Positions 10,021-21,227 of a DNA stretch of 37,261 nt are shown here, piece by piece. A model generated the notes under the pieces. That model saw nothing but the letters and a program-made list of their open reading frames with translations. It searched no databases and was not told the DNA's origin. Position 1 is the stretch's first letter; each line of letters begins with the position of its first letter. The translations under genes were made by a program, and so were the position numbers. The stretch is from Scleroderma bovista (lineage: Eukaryota > Basidiomycota > Agaricomycetes > Boletales > Sclerodermataceae). The stretch lies in NCBI GenBank assembly GCA_037178675.1, contig JAYMGJ010000775.1, positions 1 to 37,261 on the forward strand. Direction: 5' to 3'.

Positions 10021-10633
10021 ATGATGCCATCTACATTGACATTTCGTTTTTTGTCGGGTTTATTGCCATGCTCAGTGATCCACTTGAAATAGTTTAATTA
10101 TTTTACTCTGATCGGTTGCAGCACTGACCTTAGTGGATTCCCATATCTGGTGAGAACATGTTCCTGGTATCTCTTACTTGCGCTGACCCACTCCCATCAT
10201 ATGTTTATCTAAATGGATTTTGTATTGTCTGGACTATTTTTCATGTCAGCTTAGTTTACCATGCTGAGTTCACGCGTTAACATGGCTTCTAAAGCAGCCT
10301 AGTTGCATGCCTGGAGTGCTAAATCTTGGACATTGGGGGAGGGGTTCACACTACACCCCACCATGGCTGTTGTGGTGAGCCTGGCAGTTCTATTTTTTTG
10401 GTTTGATGTTTATAGTAAAATCGACAGAACTTGTAGGTGTGCTTACAAACTGAACTGCATTCTACACACTGATTAATAATATATTTGCATGACGCAATAG
10501 TGAGGCCACTCCAAGACTTCAAACCATCAGTGCAACCACATTGTTTCCCCCCGGCTGGTGTCGACTAGTACATAGCCCTTTGATGCTGACCCGCAAAACC
10601 GTGATTTTTTTCAGCTTTGCTCTCTTTATAGTA
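10021..10633. other. 5' flank of Plavaka element, no gene
   Basis: I see no coding signal here. The interval may include the 5' end of the Plavaka element. A CACTACACCCCACC string occurs near 10351, but no partner terminus is available in the window, so a terminal repeat cannot be established. Confidence 0.3.
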
Positions 10634-12590
10634 ATGAGTACTCTTTCATGTGGCAGCGTTGCATGCAGCAGTCGCACCTTTACAAATTCTTCGGCTTTAA
10701 CCCAGCACCAACAACACTGTCTACACTATCAAGAGCAGTTCCGCTGATGTCAACAATTTCTCAGAGATGCTAGTAGTGTCCTGCCTGATTTTATGCAAGA
10801 ACCACCTGCAAAACACCTCAAGGCCAACACATTGAACTCTTCCGTGTCAAGAGTGCAAGTAGGTGTTTTTTTCACTCCAGTACTCTAGTATGAGAAATTG
10901 ATGGGTTTGCCAACGAATAGCATGAACCCCCACCTATTCGTGATCCATTGCCTTTGAGTTCCAGGGTTCCGTCATCACCAGGAGCCCCAGCCGCACCTAA
11001 CCAGTGCCAGCTTGCTTTGGAACTTGAAGCCACATCCTCTTGTGATCCACATGACTTAATGGCCCGATCCCCCCTTCCATCCGATTCTCACACTCCAGAT
11101 ATGCTTAAACCACAAACACGACGCCTTCCTGCTCAATATCAAGACCAACTCCCAGAGCCACCTCGCCCCATCAATCCAGTCCCAGCCGCTACTCCCACTT
11201 TACCCCGAGTGATCCTCCATGTCTTCGACTCATTTCGCTCCAGTTTCAATAAATTTGGGATAGCCCATGAATACCAACATAGGCCCTCTTATGACCCAGA
11301 GCACTGTGTTCCGGCTGAGGAACTCTCCAATCCCACTGATGATGATGGCAATACACTAGGCCCAAATACTCGACCCAAATTGCCACCCTGGCCATGGTCA
11401 AATATATCAACATGGAGGTTGATGAGTTGGCAGTTAATGGGAAATGACCAGAAATCCAGTGCTGAGACCACAAGGCTGGTCCATGACGTGCTTCTCGCCA
11501 ATGATTTCAAGCTGGAGGATCTCTTGGCCTTCAATGCCGAGACAGCAATCAAGAAAATGGACAAGTTGGAAGCAGCTTTTGCACATAGCTCCCAGTCTAC
11601 GGATGCACGAGAGTGGGATGGTTGGAAGATGGAAGTCGATGTTGACATCAAAGTTCCCTCACGTGAGAAGTGCAGTGAAGGAAATGGAAGGACGTTCACA
11701 GTGCATGGCCTTGCATACCGCCTGCTTGTATCAGTCATTCAGGCGGCATTCACGTATACCGTTTTGAAGTGGTTTCATTATACTCCATTCAGGCGCATAT
11801 GGAAGTCTCCGGTTACAGGCAGGGAACAATGACTTTACAATGAGTTGTATACATCCAACGCCTGGAACAAAGCTCATGATGATGTGCAAAAGCAGCGGAG
11901 AGTGGACGGTTGCACCCTTGAATGAACAATTGCGGGCCTCATGTTTTGGTCTGATAGTACACATCTTACTCAGTTCAGCCATGCAACTGCATGGCCTGTG
12001 TACCTCTTCTTTGGGAACCTATCCAAGTACAAGTGCGCATCTCCCAGCTCAGGGATATGCCACCCAGTGGCTTTTACTATTCCATCTGTAAGTTTGTATA
12101 ATCAATGTTTACATGGCAATAATGTATAGTGTTGTCTAGCTTCCGGAATCGATCAACAATTTCTTGAATAGTTTTACGAACGAGAGCAATCATGCGGATT
12201 TGTTAACGCATTGCAAGCGTGAACTTTTCCATGCTGTCTGGAAGATAATATTGAGCGACAAGTTTATTGAGGCATACAGAAATGGCATTGTAATTAAGTG
12301 CCATGATGGGGTACTGTGTTGTGTCTACCCCCGGATTTTCACATATTCAGCCGATTATCCAGAAACATACGCTGAGTACTCCTGCCTTGGCTCTGACAAG
12401 TTAAGTTTCATTTGACAGAGTCGTTATCACGACTATTCGTGACAAGGGGTTGTGCCCTTGTCCTAGGTGTAACATTCCGAAGGCTTCATTTCATTGCCTT
12501 GGACTTCCCTCAGACTTCATGGCACGATGTCACGCACCAAATGTGTTTGGTACTGTGGACATGGAGAAAGTTAGCCGATAAAATTAATGC
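10634..12590 (+). pseudogene. Plavaka-type (CMC/CACTA-like) transposase, 5' part, decayed
   Basis: The frame opens at 10634 with a degenerate N-terminal zinc-finger stretch (a C-x(5)-C, then HQQHCLHY). It meets a stop at 10745-10747, and a ~60-70 bp intron follows near 10861-10930. The main open frame (10948-11832) has the Plavaka landmarks FDSFRSSFNKFGIA, WPWSNISTWRLMSW, FTVHGLAYRLL and KWFHYTPFRRIWKSPVTGR. After the stop at 11830-11832 and a second near 11922, the next landmarks follow: GLMFWSDSTHL, WPVYLFFGNLSKY, NHADLLTHCKRELFHAVW, YPRIFTYSADYPE and, after a mutated intron donor, TIRDKGLCPCPRC. Homology ends near 12590 (DMEKVSR), well before the second half of the transposase. Copia-type LTR sequence starts at 12612, so the 3' half has been lost or displaced. 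Family assignment is from recalled motifs. Confidence 0.85.
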
Positions 12591-12611
12591 GAAGAACGCA
12601 CCCAAGACCTC

Positions 12612-12950
12612 AACTATGTCCTGCTCTTGGGACAGCGTCTCCCTGAGCTCCTGTGTACTGTCTGGTACATATCTTCCCAGCCTGCTCCCCCAATCCCTCT
12701 CATTCTCGGTCAGCGCGTTCTCCTTGTCAGTCCTGCATTGCGCACGTACTTTGGTCATCTCAAGTCTATCGTTAGACTTGAAAATTCATACCTGGTCATC
12801 TCTGTGTCTCCCGAGTCCTCTGCATATGGTCCTTTCATCCCAGAGTCCTGTCACATCCATCTCCCTCTATCATTCATCTTGCTTCCCTGGACACATCGAA
12901 TCTGCTATTCACGTTTCACTTCCCTGCTATCCTGCAACAAACATGAATGA
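12612..12950 (+). pseudogene. LTR-resident ORF, Copia copy (N-terminally truncated)
   Basis: The frame reads YVLLLGQRLPELLC, APPIPLILGQRV, RTYFGHLKSIVRLE and SAYGPFIPESCHIHLP, equivalent to the frame in the solo LTRs. Most differences from those copies are conservative. The surrounding LTR DNA is much more diverged than this part. The N-terminal ~60 residues present in copies A and B are missing because the LTR is truncated. Confidence 0.35.
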
Positions 12951-13710
12951 AACAGTGCTCTAGAACCCTTCTTAGGAGCCCTAATAGAGTACAGAACCTT
13001 CCCTTACTGCTCAAGGGAAGACTGCACTTCGGGAGCACCAAATTTCGCGTTTTTGCTCTACAGAAGCTCAATCCAAGGGATTTGTGACACTCTGTGACCA
13101 GCTGTGACTCTACTTGTCATTCCAGGCCCCCTGACACTGCTCTTCTGGTCGGATCAATTCTTTTATTATCCCCCAGCCACTCCCATCAGTGGCACTGCTT
13201 CAGAAGCTCATCTCCAGATCTAAAGTTCAATCAATCACAGGTTGTGCTTCCCTTCTGTCTGAGTCACACAGAGTCACTCTGGCTCACTCTGACTCACTCT
13301 GCTGCGCATTATTCATCCCCTCTTGGCATTACTAATCCCCATTACTCCCCTTACCAATCACTTACCAATCATCCTTCAAATCATGCTTATCATGCTGCTT
13401 ATCAATTCATGACTCATGCCCCTATGATTCATATGCATTATGTCATCGCATATGCTCATTTAGCTTCGATCTACTCATCCCATGCTTTCCCCCCCTCTCT
13501 TTTGGGCCCCATGCAATGATTTTTCCATATTCTTGGTTGTACACCCCTTTTTACCTATGTTTTTGCTCTTTCCCTTGGCTCAGCAGCTTGTTCAGGCTCT
13601 CCCCATCGATGACTCAGCCTGATTACACTGCTTATCAATTGCTTACCAATTGCTTACCAATCTCTTACCAAGCACTTAGTCATTTGTGCTTACAGGGCCA
13701 CAGCCCCTCC

Positions 13711-13720
13711 TGTATATAAA
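13711..13720 (+). promoter_or_regulatory. TATA box of Copia LTR
   Basis: TGTATATAAA lies about 40 bp upstream of a CAATAAAG motif and in the same relative place as the TATA-like boxes of the solo LTRs. It is the likely start region for the retroelement transcript. Confidence 0.6.
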
Positions 13721-14235
13721 CCAGCAGCCAAAGGCTGCAAGGAAGTGTCTGCTTCCCCCTCAATAAAGCGACCATTCACTCTCCCTCTCTGTCTTTGGAC
13801 TTGTAGGTCACCCAGTGCTGGCCTAAAGCTCCACTATTGTTGTTTGTCAGATATATCTTGTATCTGATCATTTCTCCAGGCTCAAGCGCAGTCTAGCATC
13901 TCTGTCCACTCTATCCCATCACTCTCCATCGCATTTTTGAAGCAGGAACTGTCCCCTTGCTTCCCTGTTGCTCCATCACTGCTATTGCACCCCTGTTGCC
14001 AATCTATCATCGCTGCTCAATCCCAGGACTCTTCCTAACCACTGTGGTAGGCTGAAGAGGAGTCAATACCATCCCCAGTTGCATTCATTCCCCATCAGAA
14101 GCCCTTCCCTTCCTTCCTGCATCCTGCCTGTGCAGCACATCCCCCTGAGGAGATTAAATACCAGAAATGCAAAGGAAGACCACCACTCGCATATTGCTGT
14201 CATTTGGTGTTGGTTGTTGGTTGTTCTGACCTCTT

Positions 14236-14684
14236 CCCTCACTTAGGCGCACAACACCGGCTTCAAGTTCCCTGCCCCCATGCAGGTGATGATTATCCTC
14301 TGCAAGCTCCCTCCTACTATGGAGGTTGTAGCTCAAATTCTCAGCCAGATGTCACCAGATGAGATTAAGAACCTCAAGCCCGATGGGATCGTCAAGGCCG
14401 CTATGCTCTCTTTTGAGCAGAAAGGCGCCTCTTCCCGTGCCAGTGGTAAGGGCCCCCAGGCCAACAAGCTTAGTGCTGTGAAGCACAAGCCGGCTGACCC
14501 CAAGTTCGCCCAGCAGCAGCAGCAAGGTGGGTCCAACGGCGGTACGAGCAGAAATGCTCCTGCCCAAGGACAGGGAGGCCGCACTCAACATGGTGGCAAG
14601 AAGCCTCACGTTCACCACGAGAACAGCCAACAAGCTGCCTTTGCCACATACGTCCACTATGGATGGACCAGAGCCCACCGTTGA
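14236..14684 (+). pseudogene. Copia Gag fragment
   Basis: After a likely 3' splice site (CTCACTTAG at about 14252) the frame reads AHNTGFKFPAPMQV, IILCKLPPTMEVVAQIL, SPDEIKNLKPDGIVKAAML and then a glutamine/glycine-rich, basic tail. This matches the C-terminal part of Copia Gag in basidiomycetes. The N-terminal Gag is absent or lies behind an unseen exon. The downstream protease frame overlaps it in the +1 frame from 14527, so a frameshift joins them. Confidence 0.65.
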
Positions 14685-17460
14685 CCCTTGTGCCCTGGCT
14701 CACACCCCTGGTGCTACCAACTACAGCCCCCCTGCCTTTGATAATACTATTCAGGCCTTCGATTTGGCACACCATCTGGGGGTAGAGCCCTCCTGCCAGA
14801 CCATCTGCACCCTCGACCAAGTTGTTTCAATGGCTAGTGCGAACTTGGACCAGCCCAAGGCCAGTCCCTCCTCGTTGAAGTGCCCTCATCTTGAGGAGTG
14901 CATCACAATGTATGAGGAGGATGCCATCTCCCTTGGGGATGATGAACCCTTCGCCCACAAGCCCTTCGCCGACAACAAGTTCGACAAAATCGACACGATG
15001 GTCCTTGACTACTACAATGCAACGTTGATGGCAATGGGTGCGGAGGCCAGCCTTTTCAGGCAAGTACCTTCTGCACGCGTGCTGACCGACACTGACATGC
15101 TCCCTTTACATGTGCGCTTTACGCCGGCACTGTATATAGCGAGTAGTAACTACAATTTGACGTGTCGCATCTTGAGTAAAGCATATATTTGTTCGTGTTC
15201 TCATGAAACAAGTGATGCACGCTGTGCTGGCTGTAAGGGAAAAATGGTTGACGATAGTGAACTTTCTGGTGCCTTCTGGCTCCTAGACTCTGGCGCATCA
15301 CGCCACTTTACTGGTGACATAGGTGATTTCACCTCCTATAATGCGCTAAAGCGAGCGCACTATGCCAAAACCGCAAATGGTGTAGCACTAATTGCTGGCA
15401 TTGGCACGGTATTACTCCGGTGCCTAGACCACAACTCAGGGGATGAGAAAGTTATTACACTCACCCAAGTGCTCCATATGCCAGGCGCTACTGCACGCCT
15501 TATTTCTATGGGTGAAATGCTCCAGCGTAACTACAAAGTCACTGGCAATAAGCGAGGCATTAGCCTCATCTATAAAACTGAACGCCTATGGTTTGGGCCA
15601 GACCCAGAAGACGATTGCAACATCATTTTCGGGATTAGATCTATCCCGATAATTAGATCTAACTATATTGCCTCCGTGAGCAAAGTCAATTATGACATTA
15701 TGCACCAGAGATTCAGGCACCCCTCAAAGGAAGTACTCCGACATGCACAAAAACATACGCAGCGCTTCCCAGAGATCCACTTTCCTACTGAGGACTGTGT
15801 TTGCCCTGGATGTGCTCTAGGCAAGATGCCCAATCGAGCTTTCCCAGAGAATGAAAGACGTGCTTCCAAGCCCTTCAAGCTGGTGCACTCTGATCTCAAA
15901 TCCTTCCCAGTTATGTCGTACCGGAAATTTAAATATGTTATCACCTTCTACGACAATTATACTTCTCATGCCTGGACTATGCCTCTTCGCTCCAAAGCTG
16001 CAGCGATTACGGCTGCCAAAGATTTCCTCGAAATGGTGCACATCCAACATGATACGCACGTCATTGGATGGATGTCTGATGCCGGCAGAGAGTATAAATC
16101 CGATCTGTTTGATCGAGCACTCCTTGAGAAAGGAATTAAAATATATCAAAGTGCTCCAAGAACCCCCATGCAGAATGGCCACACCGAGCGTTTAGGGCGC
16201 ACTCTCATGGACAAAGCTGAGTCTATGTGGCATCAAGCCTGCATTCCTGACTCCTGGTGGGAATTTCCATTCGCTCACACAACCCACATTTACAACCATA
16301 CTCCGGTAGCTCGCCTGTGATGGCGCACCCCCCATGAAATGCTTAAGGGGGAGATGCCTAACATCGACCACCTCTGTGTATTTGGCTGTGGAGCCTTTGT
16401 CTACCTCCCAGCCTCAGCTAGAGCAAAATAAGATGGCTCCCAAGTCGGAGCTTATGACTTACTATGTCGGTGTTGCCCCTGGCAATGAGCGCAATTCCTT
16501 GTTTATGCGCTCCACCAATGCAGTATTTGCTGCTGCTCACGCTGTCTTTGACGAGCGTCATTTCCCTTGCTGCCCCAAAAACAGGCACGAACCTCTCGAG
16601 AACCCTTTTGGAAGGGTAAATCCAAAACCTACCACTGATCGACCAGGGAATCCCTCTGATGATATCAACAGTGATGATGATGTATCCCCAAGCGCAGGAT
16701 GACGATCCAAAGCGCGAGGAACCAGAGGCTCCTGAGGAAGAGCCTAATCAAATAAATCCTCCCCGTACACCATCTCCAGTGCCTCCACCAGCACCGAGAA
16801 TGCCTTCACCAGCGAGAAACCCACCACCTCCGGCACCGCAGCGCCCTGGCCGAGTTGAATGCCGCCAGAATGTGCCGCGACCTCCTGCAGTGAATATCCC
16901 TGCCCACCCCCAACGTGAACGTAGAGTGCCATTGCGCCCCCGGTAACGTGTATGGTGAGCGGCGACATCCCGTCAAGCAACTCCGGGATATTGAAAGTGC
17001 CTCTCGATGGCGAGAAACAGTGGGTGAGGCCCCTAGGCCCCCACAACCGGACACACCAGACCATGTTCCTGGTGGTTTCCCTGACACCTCTGCAACGCCC
17101 AGTGAGGAAGATGTGCAAAAGATGTGCAAGGAAGGGGGAGCAAACCTAGTCCGTTTCCTGATGGGCAAAGCCCTCACAACCAGTGAGCCTCAATATGAGA
17201 GCGTCCACAACTGGTCCTACAAGGACATCGCTCACTTACCTCAAGCTGAGCAGAAACTCTGGCGACTTGCTTGCCAAGAAGAGCTTGATGTGCTGCGAAA
17301 GCACAAAGTCTTTGAGCTAGTTGACTGTCCCCGAGACTGGAAGGTCATTAAGAATCGATGGGTCTTCGACATGAAGTCAGATGGCCACAAGAAAGCCCGC
17401 TTAGTAGCAAAAGGCTTCTCCCAGGTCGAGGGATTAGATTTTGACCAGGTCTTCTCACCA
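14527..17460 (+). pseudogene. Copia polyprotein (PR-INT-RT order), decayed and truncated in RT
   Basis: The first frame (14527-16320) holds the aspartic protease motif LLDSGASRHFTGD (about 15280), the GAG-pre-integrase zinc motif (MHQRFRHP ... CVCPGCALGK, about 15700-15830) and an integrase core. Its acidic triad is visible in HSDLKSF, SDAGREY and NGHTER. The frame stops at 16318-16320, where TGA replaces an expected arginine codon, then continues as RTPHEMLKGEMPNIDHLCVF to about 16700. A frameshift leads into a proline-rich linker (16659-16946) and another into 16915-17460. That last part holds the RT start EELDVLRKHKVFELVD, VIKNRWVFD, KARLVAKGFSQVEG and DFDQVFSP. Homology ends abruptly at about 17460. 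The rest of RT and RNase H are missing. Confidence 0.9.
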
Positions 17461-17801
17461 CACATAATGCACCTGCATTGTCCCATACAACACGGACAGA
17501 CGAAGCTGACAATCGGCCGTGCTACATGGCCAGCTGAGATAGGGCCTAGCTATGGTGCATCCCCATGTCATACGAGTGGGCTAATGGTAAGGTGTTTCAC
17601 TGTGCCATATTGGTGGCTCATGGAGAGGTTGTCACCAAGCAATATTGGTGGGCTGATACACTGGTACACTAGATCAGGATATGGCCTGTGGCAATAGGAC
17701 ATAATGCGGCAAGGGAGCTGCAGCATGCGGCTAGAGGACTATATGCCGCAGGGTAGCCACTACATTCAGGCCGAGGATTGCTGGGAGCTGCTGCAGCATT
17801 T
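17461..17801. other. Non-coding sequence right of the Copia break
   Basis: Sequence after the RT break is unrelated to Copia. It contains several TGCGGC/TGCCGC and GCTGCAGCA strings, a style that resumes after the next LTR at 18449. Together they form one original sequence interrupted by the solo LTR. It may be the outer end of the large repeat-rich element that follows. Confidence 0.4.
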
Positions 17802-18443
17802 TGTCAAGTCCGGGTCTACTCCGGTAGGGGGTCCGGTCAAGTCCGGACGAGCGCGGACGAAGGAAGAGGGCAGAGGGCTGGACGAGAGATTAGTCCGGCC
17901 GGGGTTGGTGACCGCTTGGATTCAACGACTAAGGACAACGAGCGTTGATCCCTTGCGTAGGTTCCAGTCAAGAAGGGGAGACGGAGACAGAGACGGAGAC
18001 GGGCAAGAGCAGGAGTAGAGACTATGGTTGATTTCAGACTGAGGTATACAGGACGGAGTACAGGGTACTTATACTACGGAGAACTAGGGTCGAGTATTTA
18101 CGGTGACAAGTAAACAGCCCAAAGGGCGGACAAGGGATAACCGGAGAAAGTACTAGGTCAGGTCCGATGAAAATAAAGTCAGGTCCGGGTAAAATAAATC
18201 AGGTCTGGTGAAAATAACACAAGGCAGGAGATATAACAAGTACACGGAGAACTCACGACCAAGCAGGGTTGACGGCGAGGTGTGGTAATGAACGAATAGA
18301 GCATAGACCAAGGGTCGTGCTTAACGGAAGGTTATCTGCGTGAGCGCGACCGGAGTAACTGGTGGGCGACCGGAGTTGAGCTGTAAAGCTGCGAAGTGAC
18401 CGGAGTGACCGGATAGGACCCGGAGTTGGACATGGTCGTAACA
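17802..18443 (-). mobile_element. Solo LTR, 642 bp, CCGG-rich family, with TSD CATTT
   Basis: Read on the minus strand it begins TGTTACGACC and ends CTTGACA. It is flanked by an exact 5-bp duplication CATTT at 17797-17801 and 18444-18448. It shares with the larger LTR at 26532-27836 the repeated ACTCCGG motif and the block GTTTACTTGTCACCGTA. A TATA-like GTATAAGTAC follows that block on the minus strand (near 18070). No internal retroelement sequence adjoins it. Confidence 0.88.
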
Positions 18444-18508
18444 CATTTCAGCAAAAAGACAGTAGTAAGTGCTGCAATGCGGCTAACCACAGATGGGAGT
18501 CAATAGAA

Positions 18509-18705
18509 GGGCCTCTGTACCAGTGTCCCATGCTTTGAATTGGGCTGTGGTGTTGGTGTCCTGTTTCTGTCAATGGGCCAGAGAGATAGTGTGTCCTGTG
18601 CTTTGCATTGGGCCGTATCTTTGGTGTCCCTTTCTTATTGCAGGGCCAGCCATGGAAACAGCATCCCTTGCTTTCCAATGGGCTGCATAGATTGTGTACC
18701 TTCAT
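18509..18705 (+). repeat. ~33-37 bp tandem repeats, left block
   Basis: Five to six units start with GGGCC or GGGCT at about 18509, 18542, 18575, 18610, 18643 and 18680. Each contains a TTGGTGTCC or AGTGTCCC motif and GCTTTGnATT or similar. Related units reappear in the same orientation at 21320-21520, beyond the satellite palindrome. The open frames crossing it are by-products of periodicity. Confidence 0.65.
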
Positions 18706-18719
18706 CAGCAAACCAGCCC

Positions 18720-18865
18720 TTCCCTATACAGTGCCACACAGACTTGTACAGAGTCACAGAGCCCACAGAAAGGTTCCCACTAATACAGGGCTTCACAGAG
18801 TGCACAGAGTCTGTACTGCTCTGTACAGACCTATACAAACACCTCCCATTTGTACAGGTCTAGTG
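18720..18865 (+). repeat. TGTACAGA/CACAGAG motif cluster
   Basis: The short strings CTTGTACAGAG, TCACAGAG, TGCACAGAG, CTGTACAGACC and TTGTACAGG recur within 150 bp. A similar cluster (TTACAGAGTTGTACAGAG) is at 21228-21260 on the far side of the palindrome. The following interval, 18866-19183, is AT-rich with no gene or clear repeat. Confidence 0.45.
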
Positions 18866-19183
18866 TTTCCGGGACTAGCACAAGGGCTATATACTAGGAT
18901 TGACACTAATGCCATTACCATACTCTTTCAAACTCTTATAGCACTCCAAATACTAGCATATAAAGCAACAAATATATTAGCAATTACTAACTACTACATA
19001 CATGGTGTAGTTAGAGACACTACATAATATAATCCTAATCACAACTACCCACACAAAGCAATTAACCAATATGAAAGTTAAGTTAGTGACAAGCTAGATC
19101 AAGTGAGACAAACTACTTACAGAGTTGAAAGTGATTGTCAATTTCCGGCAGCCTAATAGCCTCTAGTGGTGTTTGACCATAGT

Positions 19184-19454
19184 CAAATAACCTATAAGTA
19201 CCATTATTAGACAAGGTAGCATGTAAAGCTTACCTTTAATTTCGGCACTAACATTTGTTGTGTAGTCAAATAACCTATTAGTACCATTGTTAGATAAGTT
19301 AATATGTGGTGGTAGTGGGAAACTTACCATTAGCTCTGGCACTAACTTTTGTTGTGCAGTGAAATAACCTATTAGTAGCATTGTTAGACAAGTTAATATG
19401 TTGTGGTAGTAGGAAACTTACCATTAGCTCCGGCACTAACCTTTGTTGTGTTGA
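19184..19454 (+). repeat. Three ~83-94 bp tandem repeats
   Basis: Units start at about 19184, 19267 and 19361 with AAATAACCTAT and contain ACCATTRTTAGA, GTAGCATG/TTAATATG, CTTACCATTAGCTCTGGCAC (third unit CTCCGGCAC) and AACTTTTGTTGTG. The second and third units are most similar; the first is shorter by about 11 bp. Confidence 0.75.
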
Positions 19455-19609
19455 GCCCACTCCTACATAGTAGGAAAAGGCATCTGTTTGGTCAAGTTTG
19501 CCATGTTGCGCAAGAGGCGTGACAAACAGTGTCCACAATATCGCATTTTTGGCATTTTTGGGCACTTAGTCAAATTTTGGGCACACAGTGGCAGTACCAA
19601 CTACCAAGT

Positions 19610-20009
19610 GGTACTACACTTTTGCTACACACAATTATACTACACATTTTTGGTAATCAGCACTACATCACCAACACTACACCACACTTCCTAGTTGACA
19701 CTACTCATTTTTGGTAATCAACACTACAATACAAACACAACACAATTACTACGCATTTTTGGTAATCAACACTACACTAAAAACACTACACAACACATCC
19801 TAATTGATACTACACATTTTTGGTAATCAGCACTACAACACAAACACTACACAACTACTACGCATTTTTGGTAATCAAAACTACAACACAAATACTACAC
19901 AACATTTCCTAATTGATGCTACACATTTTTGGCAATCAACACTACAACACAAACACAGCAGAACTACTACGCATTTTTGGTAATCAACACTACAATACAA
20001 ACACTACAC
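19610..20009 (+). repeat. Minisatellite with CATTTTTGGTAATCA core
   Basis: At least seven occurrences of CATTTTTGGTAATCA (once GGCAATCA) alternate with ACACTACAACACAAACACTA-like spacers and ACTTCCTAATTGATACTAC-like spacers. This gives a higher-order period of roughly 115-120 bp made of two ~58 bp half-units. It runs directly into the satellite arm at about 20010. Confidence 0.7.
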
Positions 20010-20525
20010 ATTTTTTGTACACATTTTACTACACTTTGACAACACTTTTACTACGCTTTTTTGTACACTTTTACTACACTTTTTACTACACTTTTACTAC
20101 ACTTTTACTACACTGTTTTGTACACTTTCACTACACTTTTGACTACACTTTCACTACACTTTCACTACACTTTTGACTACACTTTTACTACACTTTTTTG
20201 TACACTTTTACTACACTTTTACTACACTTTTACTACGCTTTTTTGTACACTTTGACTACACTTTTGACTACACTTTGACTACACTTTTACTACACTTTTT
20301 TGTACACTTTTACTACACTTTTGACTACACTTTCACTACACTTTTACTACACTTTTGACTACACTCTTACTATGCTTTTACTATGCTTTTTTGTACACTT
20401 TGACTACACTTTTGACTACACTTTGACTACACTTTTGACTACACTTTGACTACACTTTTATTACACTTTTTTACACACTTCTACTACACTTTTTTGTACA
20501 CTTTTTGACTACACTTTTTGTAAAT
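20010..20525 (+). repeat. Satellite palindrome, left arm
   Basis: The arm is built of 11-13 bp steps ACTACACTTTT and GACTACACTTTT, interspersed every 30-60 bp with TTTTTTGTACACTTTT. Its reverse complement makes up 20621-21217, so the two arms can pair over about 0.5 kb. The encoded poly(FYYTFTT) frames are low-complexity artefacts. Confidence 0.85.
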
Positions 20526-20620
20526 TGATTAGATTGAGTAGTGTAGTCATGGTTACATTAAGAAGGGTAGTCATGATTAGGTTAAGTAGCATAACTGTGA
20601 CTGGGTTAACAAGTGCACCC
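20526..20620. other. Spacer between the satellite arms
   Basis: About 95-120 bp of non-satellite DNA separate the arms. It contains three loose GTAGTCATGRTTA-type repeats (GTAGTCATGGTTAC, GTAGTCATGATTAG, GTAGCATAACTGTG). It would form the loop of a cruciform. Confidence 0.6.
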
Positions 20621-21217
20621 CAAAGTGTAGTAAAACATGTAGTCAAAAGTGTAGTCAAAGTGTAATTAGAGGTGTACAGAAAGTGTAGTAAAAGTGTACA
20701 AAAAAGTGTAGTAAAAGTGTACAAAAAAGTGTAGTAAAGGTGTACAAAAAAGCGTAGTAAAGGTGTACAAAAAAGTGTAGTAAAGGTGTACAAAAAAGTG
20801 TAGTAAAAAGCATAGTAAAAATGTACAAAAAAGTGTAGTAAAAGTGTACAAAAAAGCATAGTAAAGTGTAGTCAAAGGTGTAGTAAAGGTGTACAAAAAA
20901 GTGTAGTAAAAGTGTAGTAAAAGTGTAGTCAAAAGTGTACAAAAAGTGAAAGTGTACAAAAAAGTGTAGTGAAAGTGTACAAAAAAGCGTAGTAAAAGTG
21001 TAGTCAAAAGTGTAGTCAAAGTGTACCAAAAAGTGTAGTAAAAAGTGTAGTAAAAGTGTACAAAAAAGCGTAGTAAAAGTGTAGTCAAAGTGTATAAAGA
21101 AGTGTAGTCAAAAGTGTAGTAAAAATGTACAAAAAAGCGGAGTAAAAGCGTAGTAAAAAAGTGTAGTTAAAGTGTACAAAAAAGTGTAGTCAAAAGTGTA
21201 GTAAAGGTGTAGCAATA
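20621..21217 (-). repeat. Satellite palindrome, right arm
   Basis: This is the reverse complement of the left arm type: AAAAGTGTAGT steps with AAAAGTGTACAAAAAAGYRTAGT every 20-45 bp. GTACAAAAAA elements are more frequent here than in the left arm, so the arms are not an exact copy; each array has evolved by its own unit turnover. Confidence 0.85.
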
Positions 21218-21227
21218 GTGTCAGTAG

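Larger units (their letters stand above)
12612..14230 (+). mobile_element. Copia 5' LTR, 5'-truncated
   Basis: The segment is a diverged relative of the 2 kb solo LTRs. It begins abruptly at TATGTCCTGCTCTTGGGACA, matching about position 529 of copy A. It carries the same order of features: the LTR ORF, CTTACCAATC/GCTTATCA-type short repeats, a TATA box, an AATAAAG signal near 13763, a CTCAAGCGCAGTCTAGC block and a GTTGGTTGTTGG-rich end. It lies immediately upstream of Copia gag-pol in the same orientation, so it is that element's 5' LTR. The first ~0.5 kb is missing at the junction with Plavaka. No 3' LTR is visible in the window. Confidence 0.75.

Noticed and set aside
19913..21088. Long open frames encoding FYYTFTTLL- and FVHFYYTF-type peptides on both strands
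   Set aside because: They arise from ACTACACTTTT satellite units that lack stop codons; there is no start context, no complexity and no conserved domain.
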